Source: JAWVFM01 sp963739355 (GTDB lineage Bacteria; Actinomycetota; Thermoleophilia; Solirubrobacterales; 70-9). Taken from it: DNA of 64,000 nucleotides. The notes beneath the pieces are model-generated. The model was not told where the DNA came from and searched no databases. It was given only the letters and a program-made list of their open reading frames with translations. This document shows, in pieces, positions 55,903-64,000 of the stretch; within the stretch, counting starts at the first letter, position 1; the number at the start of each line of letters is the position of its first letter. Made by a program: the position numbers and the translations under genes. Where the stretch lies: the NCBI GenBank assembly GCA_963739355.1, contig CAVUAD010000007.1, positions 868,001 to 932,000 of the forward strand, in the 5' to 3' direction.

Positions 55903-57471
55903 ATGGAGCGCAAGTGGTGGACGCTGATTGCGGTCTGCGTCGCGACCTTCATGCTGCTCCTCGACGTCACGATCGTGAACGTCGCGCTGCCGTCGATCCA
56001 GAGCGACCTCGGCGCAAGCCTCTCCAGCCTGCAGTGGGTCGTCGACGCCTACGCGCTCACCCTCGCGTCGTTTCTCCTCGTTTTCGGTTCGCTCGGCGAC
56101 CGGCTCGGCCGGCGGCGGATCTTCTCCTCGGGATTCGCCCTGTTCACGGTCGCCTCGCTGCTCTGCGGCCTGGCGAAGGACCCCACGGTCCTCAACGTGT
56201 TCCGCGCCATCCAGGGTGTGGGCGCAGCGGCGATGTTCGCAACCGCGCTGGCCCTGATCGCGCAGGAGTTCGAGGGCCGCGAGCGGGGGAAGGCGATCGG
56301 CATCTGGGGCGCGACGCTCGGGGCCGCGGTTGCGGTCGGCCCACTCATCGGCGGCGCGGTCACCGACGCGCTCGGCTGGGAGTGGATCTTCTTCCTGAAC
56401 GTGCCGATCGGCATCGCGGCGATCGTCATCACGGAGCTTCGGCTCGCCAACGTCGCGGCCACCGATCCGCAACCGATCGACTGGCCGGGAACGGTGACGT
56501 TCTCGCTCTCGCTGTTCGGCCTCATCTTCGGGCTGATCCGGGGCAACGCCGAGGGCTGGGGCTCCGCGCAGATCGTCGGCTCGTTCGTGGTGGCGGCGGT
56601 GATGATGACCGCGTTCGTCGCCCTCCAGGCGCGTCGCAAGAACGCGATGCTCGACCTCAACCTCTTCCGCATCAGCTCGTTCGGCGGCGTCTCGATCGTC
56701 GCCTGGGCGCTGTCGGCGAGCATGTTCGCGATGTTCCTGTACCAGACGCTCTACATCCAGGACGTCCTCGGTTACTCGCCCTTCGAGGCCGGCCTGCGCT
56801 TCCTGCCGACGACGCTCATGACGTTCTTCGTCTCGCCGATCGCGGCCAACCTCTCGAACCGGATTCCGGTGCGGGTGATCATGGGCGCCGGCCTGTTTCT
56901 CGTCGCGGTCGGGCTCACGCTCATGCACGGCGTGGAGGTCGGCGACTCGTGGACGGGCCTGCTGCCCGGGTTCATCGTCGGCGGCATCGGCGTCGGGATG
57001 ACGAACCCGATGATCGCCGAGACGGCGATCGGCGTGGTGCCCGCGGCGCGCGCGGGGATGGCGTCGGGGATCAACTCGACCTTCCGGCAGTTCGGCATCG
57101 CCACCGGGGTTGCGGCACTCGGAGCCTTCTTCACGTCGCGCATCGGCTCCGAGCTCTCGACCCAGCTCACCGGCCAGCCGGCGGCGATCCGGGCACACGA
57201 GAGCCAGCTCTCCGGCGCGATCTCCTCCGGCGGCATTCACCAGGCGATCGCCCACGTCCCCCAGCAGTCCCAGGGCTTCCTCCAGCGGGCCGCGGACGCC
57301 TCGTTCATCGCGGCCTTCAACGAGATCCTCCTGATCGCCGCGGCGGTGGCCTTCGTCGGCTCGATCCTCGGCTTCCTGATGGTGCGCAAGCGCGACTTCG
57401 TGGGCTGGGCGCAGCCGGATGAGGCCGCGGAGCCGCGCGAACCCGCCCCGGAGCCCGTCGCCGCCGGCTGA
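55903..57471 (+). CDS. MFS transporter, DHA2 (14-helix) drug/H+ antiporter type
   Basis: 522 residues, about 14 membrane helices. The N-terminus has the DHA2 signature (LDVTIVNVALPSIQSDLGAS, LQWVVDAYALTLASFLLVFG), motif A GSLGDRLGRRRIF and motif C WGATLGAAVAVGPLIGGAVT. Exports drugs or other compounds with proton exchange. ATG 55903 has AAGGAGG. It splits nadK from recN, which are neighbours in mycobacteria, so it is probably an insertion into an old block. No regulator is adjacent. Confidence 0.93.
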   Translation: MERKWWTLIAVCVATFMLLLDVTIVNVALPSIQSDLGASLSSLQWVVDAYALTLASFLLVFGSLGDRLGRRRIFSSGFALFTVASLLCGLAKDPTVLNVFRAIQGVGAAAMFATALALIAQEFEGRERGKAIGIWGATLGAAVAVGPLIGGAVTDALGWEWIFFLNVPIGIAAIVITELRLANVAATDPQPIDWPGTVTFSLSLFGLIFGLIRGNAEGWGSAQIVGSFVVAAVMMTAFVALQARRKNAMLDLNLFRISSFGGVSIVAWALSASMFAMFLYQTLYIQDVLGYSPFEAGLRFLPTTLMTFFVSPIAANLSNRIPVRVIMGAGLFLVAVGLTLMHGVEVGDSWTGLLPGFIVGGIGVGMTNPMIAETAIGVVPAARAGMASGINSTFRQFGIATGVAALGAFFTSRIGSELSTQLTGQPAAIRAHESQLSGAISSGGIHQAIAHVPQQSQGFLQRAADASFIAAFNEILLIAAAVAFVGSILGFLMVRKRDFVGWAQPDEAAEPREPAPEPVAAG

Positions 57472-57525
57472 TTCGGGCCGCGGAGCGGGGCGAATCCGTC
57501 CCGTCCCGCCGCTATATCAGTGGGC

Positions 57526-59202
57526 GTGCTGCACGAGCTGCGGATCGAGAACCTGCTCCTGATCGAGCGCGCCGAGCTGCGTCTCGAGCCCGGGCTGAAC
57601 GCGATCACGGGGGAGACGGGCGCCGGGAAGACGGTGCTCGCGCACTCGCTCGACCTCCTCCTCGGCGGCCGTGCGAGGCCCCAGATCGTCCGTCCCGGAG
57701 CGCCTGAGGCCTACGTAGAGGGCGCCTTCTCGGTCCCGGAGGGCATGTTCCAGGATCCCGGGCTCGAGGAGCTTCGTGAGCGGCTTCCGGAGGACGCCGA
57801 GGAGATCGTGCTCGGCCGGCGCATCGGCGCCTCCGGGCGCACCAGCGCGTTCATCCAGGGACGCTCGGCGAGCGCGGCCGACCTCCAGGCCCTCGGCTCG
57901 CGCCTGCTCGCCTTCTACGGACAGCACGAGCACCGCCGCCTCATGCTGGCGTCGGCGCAGCTCGACATCCTCGACTCCTTCGCGGGGGCCGAGCAGCTCG
58001 AGCGCCGCCGCGCGTACGGCGAGGCCCACGGCGAGGTCAGCGCGCTGCGCAGAGAGCTCGACGAGCTGCGCGAGCGCGAGGGCGTGCGCGAGCGCGACCT
58101 CGACCTCCTGCGCTTCGAGCTGGCCGAGATCGAGGCGGCCGCGCCGGACGCCGGCGAGCTCGCCGAGCTGGCCGCCGAGCGCGAGCGGCTGCGCCACGCG
58201 GAGGGACTGAGGGCAGCGGCCTCCGGGGCGCTTGGAGCCATCGCGGACCCCGACGCCGAGGGGGGCGCGTCAAGCGCAGTCGCCGCCGCCGGGGGCTCGC
58301 TCGCGGACGTCGAGGGCGTCGACGCCGAGCTCGACGCGCTGACCGCGCGCATACGGGCGCTCGCGCTCGAGCTCGACGACGTGGGCGCGGAGCTGCGCTC
58401 CTACCTCGACTCCCTCGAGGCCGATCCCGCGCGCCTCGACGCCGTCGAGGAGCGCCTCGGCGCGGTGGACCGGCTCGAGCGAAAGCACGGCGGCTCGGTC
58501 GAGGCGGTGCTGGAGCATGCCGAGCGCTGCCGGGCGGAGATCGCCAGGCTCGAGAACGCGGAGGAGGTCGCCGCGGACCTCGAAGGGCGAATCGCGCGCG
58601 CAACCGAGCGCCGCGCGGAGCTGGCGAAGAGGCTCACCGCGGGGCGGCGGAAGGCCGGAAAGCAGCTTGCTGCCCAGGTCGGCGAGGAGCTGGCCGCGCT
58701 GGCGATGGACGGGGCAAGCCTGGAGGTCTCGCTCGAGCCGCACCCCGACGGGTTCGGGGCGCACGGAGCCGAGCGCGTGGAGCTGCGGATCGCCACCAAT
58801 GCCGGCATGCCCCTCTCGCCGCTTCGCGAAGCCGCGTCCGGGGGCGAGCTGTCGCGTGTGATGCTGGCCCTCACGGGGCTCGGGGGCGCCGAGGAGCGCA
58901 CCCTCGTCTTCGACGAGATCGACGCCGGGATCGGCGGCACCACCGCGCGCGCCGTCGGCGAGCGGCTGCGGGCCCTCGGCGAGGCGGGCCAGGTCGTGTG
59001 CATCACGCACCTCCCGCAGGTGGCGTCGCTTGCCGCCGCGAACTTCAGCATCTCCAAGCGGCTGGCGGGCGACGGCACCGAGGCCACGGTGACCCGCGTG
59101 CACGGCGAGGAGCTCGTCGGCGAGATCTGCCGCATGCTCGGCGCCGACGCGGGCGACGAGGCCGCCACGCGGCACGCGCGCGAGCTGCTCGCGGCGGCCT
59201 GA
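57526..59202 (+). CDS. recN: DNA repair protein RecN
   Basis: SMC-like ATPase for double-strand break repair. 558 residues from GTG 57526 (MLHELRIENLLLIERAELRL); a GTG six bases upstream (57520) is possible. Walker A GETGAGKTVLAHSLDLLLGG, a long coiled coil (about 165-390), the ABC signature ASGGELSRVMLAL, and Walker B LVFDEIDAGIGG. TATATC at 57513-57518 could be a -10 for a leaderless transcript starting at 57526. Confidence 0.96.
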   Translation: MLHELRIENLLLIERAELRLEPGLNAITGETGAGKTVLAHSLDLLLGGRARPQIVRPGAPEAYVEGAFSVPEGMFQDPGLEELRERLPEDAEEIVLGRRIGASGRTSAFIQGRSASAADLQALGSRLLAFYGQHEHRRLMLASAQLDILDSFAGAEQLERRRAYGEAHGEVSALRRELDELREREGVRERDLDLLRFELAEIEAAAPDAGELAELAAERERLRHAEGLRAAASGALGAIADPDAEGGASSAVAAAGGSLADVEGVDAELDALTARIRALALELDDVGAELRSYLDSLEADPARLDAVEERLGAVDRLERKHGGSVEAVLEHAERCRAEIARLENAEEVAADLEGRIARATERRAELAKRLTAGRRKAGKQLAAQVGEELAALAMDGASLEVSLEPHPDGFGAHGAERVELRIATNAGMPLSPLREAASGGELSRVMLALTGLGGAEERTLVFDEIDAGIGGTTARAVGERLRALGEAGQVVCITHLPQVASLAAANFSISKRLAGDGTEATVTRVHGEELVGEICRMLGADAGDEAATRHARELLAAA

Positions 59203-59226
59203 CCCCCCACCGGCCTGCACCTCGCC

Positions 59227-59269
59227 GAGTGGACGTTTACGCCAACGTGAGTGGCGTTTCCGTCCACTC
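59227..59269. other. Long nested hairpin between recN and steA
   Basis: GAGTGGACG (59227-59235) pairs with CGTCCACTC (59261-59269). After a ttt/ttc internal loop, ACGCCA (59239-59244) pairs with TGGCGT (59252-59257), leaving a 7-nt loop. Lies in the 93-bp gap after recN and has no T-tract. It could be a terminator, a processing site or a repeat element. Confidence 0.55.
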
Positions 59270-59295
59270 AGCGGGCACGGCGCGATAATCCCCCG

Positions 59296-60486
59296 ATGGC
59301 TTCGGTGCGAGAGCGCACACGCGGCTTCCGCTGGCGCGGACGGCCCCGCGAGGTTCGGGCGAGCCACGCGATCGCCGGGACGGCGCGGCTGGGCAAGAAG
59401 ACGAAGGAGCTCGTCAAGCGCCTCGGAGCGGCGGACATCGCGATCATCGATCACGCCGACATCGACCGCATAGCGGCCGAGGACCTTGCCGCTACCGGCA
59501 TCGGGGCGGTGATCAACGTCGCTCATTCCTCGACCGGCCGCTACCCCAACTCCGGGCCGCTGGTCCTCGCCCGCGCGGGGGTGCGGCTGGTGGACGCGCC
59601 CGCCGCGCCGCTCTTCGAGGAGCTTCGCGACGGTGACGAGATCGTGCTGGACGGCGGCGACGTCCGGCGCGACGGGTCCCTGATGGTCTCCGGCGAGGTC
59701 CTCGAGGTCGCCGCGCTGGAGGAGCGGATGGCGGAGCAGCTCGAGCGGGTGGACGAGGCGATCGAGGCGTTCGCCGAGAACACGATGCTGCGGATCCGCG
59801 AGGAGGGCGAGCTGCTCACCGGGGAGATCGACTTCCCGCAGACCCGCACGCGCTTCCGCGACCGCCACGTGCTGATCGTCGTCCGTGGGCCGTCGTACCG
59901 GAAGGACCTGAACGCATTGCGCGCCTACCTCCAGGACGTGCGGCCGCTGCTTGTCGGGGTCGACGGCGGCGCCGACGCCATCCTCGAGGCCGGGCTGAAG
60001 CCGGACATGGTGCTGGGCGACATGGACTCGGCAAGCGACGAGGCGCTGCGGTGCGGCGCCGAGCTGGTCGTCCACGCCTACCGCGACGGCCAGGCGCCCG
60101 GGCGGGAGCGACTCTTGGACCTGGGCCTCGACCACCTCGTGGCGCCCGTCGTTGGGACGAGCCAGGACGTTGCGATGCTCATGGCCTACGAGAAGGGCGC
60201 GGCGCTGATCGTCAGCGTCGGCGCGCACTTCAACCTCGTGGAGTTCCTCGACAAGAACCGCGCGGGGATGTCCTCCACCTTCCTGACCCGCCTGCGGATC
60301 GGCGAGACGCTGGTCGACGCCAAGGGGGTGAGCCGCCTCTACAACCCGGGCGTCGGCGGCCGGCTGCTGGCTCTGTTCCTCGCTGCGTCCCTCGCGCTGA
60401 TCGTGGTCGTGATCCTCTCGACCCCCGCGCTCGAGAACCTGTTCGAGCTGCTCTGGTTGAAGATCAGATTGCTCTTCGGCCTCTAG
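59296..60486 (+). CDS. steA: SteA-like cytokinetic ring protein (TPK-fold)
   Basis: 396 residues from ATG 59296. N-terminal domain with ASHAIAGTARLGKKTKELVK, VINVAHSSTGRYPN; a thiamine-pyrophosphokinase-like domain (LLVGVDGGADAILEAGLKPD, VLGDMDSASD, VGTSQDVAMLMAYEKGA) and one C-terminal membrane helix (LLALFLAASLALIVVVILST). SteA with SteB affects cell separation in Corynebacterium through the peptidoglycan hydrolase RipA. The gene order recN-steA-(mctB/steB)-pyrG matches M. tuberculosis Rv1696-Rv1699. Confidence 0.9.
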   Translation: MASVRERTRGFRWRGRPREVRASHAIAGTARLGKKTKELVKRLGAADIAIIDHADIDRIAAEDLAATGIGAVINVAHSSTGRYPNSGPLVLARAGVRLVDAPAAPLFEELRDGDEIVLDGGDVRRDGSLMVSGEVLEVAALEERMAEQLERVDEAIEAFAENTMLRIREEGELLTGEIDFPQTRTRFRDRHVLIVVRGPSYRKDLNALRAYLQDVRPLLVGVDGGADAILEAGLKPDMVLGDMDSASDEALRCGAELVVHAYRDGQAPGRERLLDLGLDHLVAPVVGTSQDVAMLMAYEKGAALIVSVGAHFNLVEFLDKNRAGMSSTFLTRLRIGETLVDAKGVSRLYNPGVGGRLLALFLAASLALIVVVILSTPALENLFELLWLKIRLLFGL

Positions 60487-60515
60487 CGCCTTCCGGGCCA
60501 TGAACGCCCGCTACC

Positions 60516-61451
60516 GTGCCCCGCGTGGGGTACTCCTCGCGATACCACGTCGCGTCGCTCGCCGCTGTCTTCCTCGCGCTCGGCGTCGGCATCCTGATCG
60601 GCACCGGCCTGAACGGCGTGGTGTCTGACACCACGAAGAGCCTGGAGTCGAGCCTGCGTGGCGAGATCGAGAGCTCCCACAACAAGATCGACGACCTCAA
60701 CCGCGAGCTCGCCCAGCACCAGAGCTACGAGACCGCGTCCTACCCGGGCCTCGTTCGCGGCCTGCTGGCGGGCAAGCGCGTCGCCGTGATCGCCCTCGGC
60801 GGCTCCGATCCCGACACCCGCTCGGACATCCTGCAGGTGGTGGGCCCGAACGCGGAGACCGGCGCGACGGTCCAGGACTTCGAGATCGTGCGGGAGCCGC
60901 CGGACCTCGAGGGGCTTGCGGACGAGCTGCGCGGCAAGCGCCTGGGTGCCTTCCAGGTCAAGGGCCTGGCCAGGGGTGGCGACGCCCTGGGAACGGTTGC
61001 GAGACACGCCGGCCGCGGCCTCGCTCAGGGCGGGGCGCTCTTCAAGACCCTCCGCGGAACCCTGCTGAAGACCAACAGCGGCGTCCCCAACGGCGTCGAC
61101 GCGGTGATCGTGACTCGCGCGCAGCCGGACAACCTCGACCCCGCGCAGACCGACGCCACCGCCCAGCTCGAGGCGGGTCTCCTCGACGGCCTCGCGTCCA
61201 CGAGGCTGCCGGTCGTCGGCGTGGAGACGAGCACCGCCGATCCCTCGTCGATCTCGCTCTACTCCGACCACGGGATCTCGAGCGTCGACGACGTGGACAT
61301 GTACGCCGGCCGGGTGGCCCTCGCGTACGCGCTCGCCGGGTCGAAGGGGGCCTTTGGCGTCAAGCCCTCGGCCGACCGCCTGCTCCCGATGCTTCGCTCG
61401 CCCAGCCGCAGGCCGGAGCGCGCGGCCCGGCGGGGCGCGGCCAGGCCGTGA
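60516..61451 (+). CDS. Copper transporter MctB / SteB family protein
   Basis: 311 residues. The family start (RVGYSSRYHVASLAAVFLALGV) with one membrane helix, then a coiled coil (SLRGEIESSHNKIDDLNREL) and an outer domain. The family is named for mycobacterial MctB (copper tolerance) and includes SteB, the partner of SteA. Adjacent to steA, a SteB-like role is the better guess. GTG 60516 or 60525 as start. Overlaps the next gene (GTGA). Confidence 0.88.
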   Translation: MPRVGYSSRYHVASLAAVFLALGVGILIGTGLNGVVSDTTKSLESSLRGEIESSHNKIDDLNRELAQHQSYETASYPGLVRGLLAGKRVAVIALGGSDPDTRSDILQVVGPNAETGATVQDFEIVREPPDLEGLADELRGKRLGAFQVKGLARGGDALGTVARHAGRGLAQGGALFKTLRGTLLKTNSGVPNGVDAVIVTRAQPDNLDPAQTDATAQLEAGLLDGLASTRLPVVGVETSTADPSSISLYSDHGISSVDDVDMYAGRVALAYALAGSKGAFGVKPSADRLLPMLRSPSRRPERAARRGAARP

Positions 61452-62284
61452 TCTCCGGGCTGGCGGTCTCGCTAGTCGTGGCGGGGCTCGCGACCGGGCC
61501 GTGGATCGCCGACATGCGGCGAGGCGGCCTGCGCCGCCAGAACTACCGGGGCAGGGAGGTGGCCTTCCCCTCGGGGGCCGTCCTCGTGGCGTGCTCGCTC
61601 ATCGCGCTTGCCCCGCTCGCGGTCCTGAACGACCGAGCCGACCTCGACCTCCTCGACCCGCAACTCGGGCGCTGGGCCGTCTACGTGCTCGGCGTCGCGC
61701 TCCTGGGGCTGATCGACGACTCCCTCGGCCGCGGCGCCGAGGCCGGGACTCCAAGGGGCTGGCGCGGCCACGCCGGGGCTGTCCTCTCGGGGCGGTTCTC
61801 GACTGGGTTCATCAAGGCCGTCGGGGCGCTCGCGCTGGCCGCGTTCGCCACCTCGGGCCGCGGCCGCCAGGACCTGGGCTACGTGGTGGACCTCCTGCTG
61901 CTCCTGCTCGCCACCAACCTCTTCAACCTCGTCGACCTGCGCCCGGGACGCGCGGAGAAGGCGCTCGCGGTGCTCGTGGCCGGGCTCTGCCTCGGGGCGT
62001 GGACGGCGGCGCCGATCGACATCCTCGGCATCTTCCTGGGGCCGGTCGTGGTCGGGGCGGCCTACACGCTGAGCGAGCGAGCCATGCTCGGCGACACCGG
62101 CTCCAACCTGATCGGCGCGCTCGGTGGCGTCTCGCTGGTGGTCGTGCTCGGTTCCACCGGGCGGGCGATCGCGCTCGCGGTGGTCGTCGCGCTGACGATC
62201 TTCGGGGAGTTTCGGTCGATCTCCGCGGCGGTCGAACGTGTTCCGCTCCTGCGGTCACTAGACTCGCTTGGCAGGTCTGAATGA
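61448..62284 (+). CDS. PNPT-family (MraY/WecA-like) glycosyl-phosphate transferase
   Basis: 278 residues, about 8-9 membrane helices, short for the family. GLIDDSLG (metal-binding Asp pair), NLFNLVDLRPG (the N-x-x-N-x-x-D type motif), and MLGDTGSNLIGALGG are the family landmarks. It would move a sugar-phosphate to a polyprenyl phosphate in the membrane. Not MraY itself. Its place beside steA/steB suggests a wall-related role in division. Confidence 0.82.
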   Translation: MISGLAVSLVVAGLATGPWIADMRRGGLRRQNYRGREVAFPSGAVLVACSLIALAPLAVLNDRADLDLLDPQLGRWAVYVLGVALLGLIDDSLGRGAEAGTPRGWRGHAGAVLSGRFSTGFIKAVGALALAAFATSGRGRQDLGYVVDLLLLLLATNLFNLVDLRPGRAEKALAVLVAGLCLGAWTAAPIDILGIFLGPVVVGAAYTLSERAMLGDTGSNLIGALGGVSLVVVLGSTGRAIALAVVVALTIFGEFRSISAAVERVPLLRSLDSLGRSE

Positions 62285-62306
62285 GCCGCAGGGAGTGCTG
62301 CAAGAG

Positions 62307-63992
62307 ATGAAGCCGGGCGAGACGCGCTTCATCTTCGTCACCGGCGGCGTAGTTTCCGCGCTGGGCAAGGGCATCGCGTCGGCCTCCATCGGCCGCCTCC
62401 TCGTCAGCCGCGGCTTCCGGGTGCAGCTCCAGAAGTTCGACCCGTACATCAACGTCGACCCGGGGACGATGAGCCCGTTCCAGCACGGCGAGGTCTTCGT
62501 CACGGAGGACGGCGCCGAGACCGACCTCGACCTCGGCCACTACGAGCGCTTCACCGACGAGAACGCCTCGCGGGCGTCGAACGTGACCGCGGGCGCCGTC
62601 TACAACTCGGTGATCCGCCGCGAGCGCCGTGGCGACTACCTCGGGGCCACCGTCCAGGTGATCCCGCACATCACCGACGAGATCAAGCAGCGCATCCTGA
62701 TCGTCGCCGAGTCGCAGGCCGTGGACTTCGTGATCACGGAGATCGGCGGCACCGTTGGCGACATCGAGTCGCTGCCGTTCCTCGAGGCGATCCGCCAGCT
62801 CTACACCGACCTTGGCCCGCGCCGTTGCATGTTCGTCCACCTCACGCTCGTCCCCTACGTCGGGCACGCGGGCGAGATGAAGACGAAGCCGACGCAGCAC
62901 TCGGTGAACGAGCTGCGCCGCATCGGGATCCAGCCGCACGCGCTGGTGCTGCGCTCAGAGCGCGCGCTGGAGCGCGACATCCGCCGCAAGATCGCCCTGT
63001 TCGCAAGCGTCCCCGAGGAGGCCGTGATCTCCGCCCGCGACGTCGACAACGTCTACAAGGTGCCGCTCGTCCTGCGGGCCGAGGGCATGGACGACCTCAT
63101 CCTCGACCACTTCGGCGTCGACGCCGAACCCCCGGACCTCTCCGAGTGGGAGGCGCTGATCCGCCGCGCCAACGCCTGCGAGGGGACCACGCGCATCGCC
63201 CTCGTCGGCAAGTACGTGCAGCTCGAGGACGCCTACAAGTCGGTGATCGAGGCGCTGATCCACGGCGGCTACCACCACGGCACCAACGTCGAGGTGGAGC
63301 TCGTCAACTCGGAGGACCTCGACCCGGCCGCGCTTGAGCGCGCCGACGGCATCCTGATCCCGGGCGGGTTCGGAGAGCGGGGCATCGAGGGCAAGATCGA
63401 GGCCGCTCGCATCGCCCGCGAGAACGGCATCCCGTATCTCGGGATCTGCCTGGGCATGCAGATCGCGGTCGCCGAATTCGCGCGCCACGTCGCCGGCATG
63501 GACGGCGCCAACTCCACCGAGTTCGACCCGGAGACGCCGTTCCCCGTCGTCGACCTCCTTCCCGAGCAGAAGGAGGTCTCGGACATGGGCGGGACGATGC
63601 GGCTTGGTGCCGACCCGGTGAAGATCCACGACGGGACGCGAGCGCGCGAGATCTACGGCGAGGCGGTCATCTACAAGCGCCACCGCCACCGCTATGAGGT
63701 CAACAACCAGCTTCGCCGCCGTCTCGAGGACGACGGCCTCGTGGCCGGCGGGACATCACCCGACGAGCGGCTCGTGGAGATCGTCGAGCTTCCGGACCAT
63801 CCGTTCTTCGTCGCCTCGCAGTTCCACCCCGAGTTCAACTCCAGGCCGACGCGGCCGGAGCCGCTGTTTCGCGACTTCGTCGGCGCCGCCGCGGAGCTCG
63901 CCCGGTCGAGGCCGGGCCACGTGGCCGCCGAGGAGTCGGGCGCGGAAGCGGCGGCCGAGCCCGACGACGTCACCGTTCGCCGCGACAGCTGA
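62307..63992 (+). CDS. pyrG: CTP synthase
   Basis: 561 residues from ATG 62307 (MKPGETRFIFVTGGVVSALG), the usual start; TTG 62268 and GTG 62295 are in-frame alternatives that would overlap the previous gene. Amidoligase part: KGIASASIGRLLVSRGFRVQ, KFDPYINVDPGTMSPFQHGE. Glutaminase part: IALVGKYVQLEDAYKSVIEA, ICLGMQIAV with the catalytic Cys, and VASQFHPEFNSRP. The acidic C-terminal tail (EESGAEAAAEPDD) is extra. Complete; 8 bases follow to the window end. Confidence 0.96.
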   Translation: MKPGETRFIFVTGGVVSALGKGIASASIGRLLVSRGFRVQLQKFDPYINVDPGTMSPFQHGEVFVTEDGAETDLDLGHYERFTDENASRASNVTAGAVYNSVIRRERRGDYLGATVQVIPHITDEIKQRILIVAESQAVDFVITEIGGTVGDIESLPFLEAIRQLYTDLGPRRCMFVHLTLVPYVGHAGEMKTKPTQHSVNELRRIGIQPHALVLRSERALERDIRRKIALFASVPEEAVISARDVDNVYKVPLVLRAEGMDDLILDHFGVDAEPPDLSEWEALIRRANACEGTTRIALVGKYVQLEDAYKSVIEALIHGGYHHGTNVEVELVNSEDLDPAALERADGILIPGGFGERGIEGKIEAARIARENGIPYLGICLGMQIAVAEFARHVAGMDGANSTEFDPETPFPVVDLLPEQKEVSDMGGTMRLGADPVKIHDGTRAREIYGEAVIYKRHRHRYEVNNQLRRRLEDDGLVAGGTSPDERLVEIVELPDHPFFVASQFHPEFNSRPTRPEPLFRDFVGAAAELARSRPGHVAAEESGAEAAAEPDDVTVRRDS

Positions 63993-64000
63993 CGCCCATA

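Noticed and set aside
1..64000. tRNA or rRNA genes, prophage or integrative element
   Set aside because: No cloverleaf-like or rRNA segments, integrase, or att-like direct repeats were seen; RAYT is the only mobile-type gene.

Overview
The window is about 64 kb of roughly 70% GC bacterial chromosome. Genes are densely packed, with strongly G/C-ending codons and many 1-4 bp overlaps (ATGA, GTGA, TTGA). Gene content and order point to a deep-branching actinobacterium, most likely class Thermoleophilia (Solirubrobacterales-like). The order alaS-ruvX-mltG-aroE ... aroC-aroK-aroB-aroQ-pepP-efp-nusB, and then tlyA-nadK-recN-steA-mctB/steB-pyrG, follows two blocks known from mycobacteria. The assignment is by synteny and protein style only; no rRNA is present.

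Layout. (1) 1-9326: 3' part of aspS, a structured non-coding stretch that looks like a 6S RNA, a membrane-anchored thioredoxin-fold protein, mnmA fused to an IscU-like domain, alaS, ruvX, mltG, aroE. (2) 9323-11155: pilB, first gene of a split type IV pilus (T4P) locus. (3) 11151-11818: a REP-associated transposase (RAYT) gene flanked by two copies of a 41-bp repeat. (4) 11817-23208: central sugar metabolism: tkt-tal-pgi-HAD phosphatase-glk-ROK kinase in one minus-strand operon, then pgl-gnd (minus) and zwf (plus). A 53-bp tandem triplication lies between pgi and the HAD gene. (5) 23220-39260: main T4P region: pilT, pilC, a histidine kinase, a Ca2+/H+ antiporter, two small prepilins, three large minor prepilins, pilD, pilM-N-O, a PilP-position protein and a secreted Calx-beta protein. 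(6) 39317-49943: aroC, aroKB fusion, aroQ, pepP, M42 peptidase, ltrA, efp, nusB, an XseB-like peptide, a polyprenyl synthase, dxs. (7) 49946-54083: a secreted delta-60 repeat protein, DUF72, small membrane proteins and structured intergenic DNA. (8) 54175-63992: tlyA, nadK, an MFS pump, recN, steA, mctB/steB, a PNPT-family transferase, pyrG.

The most striking signal is regulatory. The main small pilin gene (28698) is preceded by a cyclic-di-GMP class I (GEMM-I) riboswitch. That riboswitch sits behind a sequence matching the FliA/WhiG sigma-28 consensus (TAAA-N15-tCCGATAA). Similar boxes with 16-nt spacing precede pilT, the first prepilin, the pilV-pilW-pilX genes and pilM. For three of these the start codon lies only 8-9 nt past the -10 box, which suggests nearly leaderless messages. 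PilB also carries an N-terminal MshEN-like domain, a known c-di-GMP-binding fold. In the basal actinobacterium Rubrobacter radiotolerans, WhiG held by the c-di-GMP-armed anti-sigma RsiG is known to control T4P. The window therefore suggests up to three stacked c-di-GMP inputs on one pilus: sigma factor, riboswitch and motor ATPase. No sigma factor or RsiG gene is in the window.
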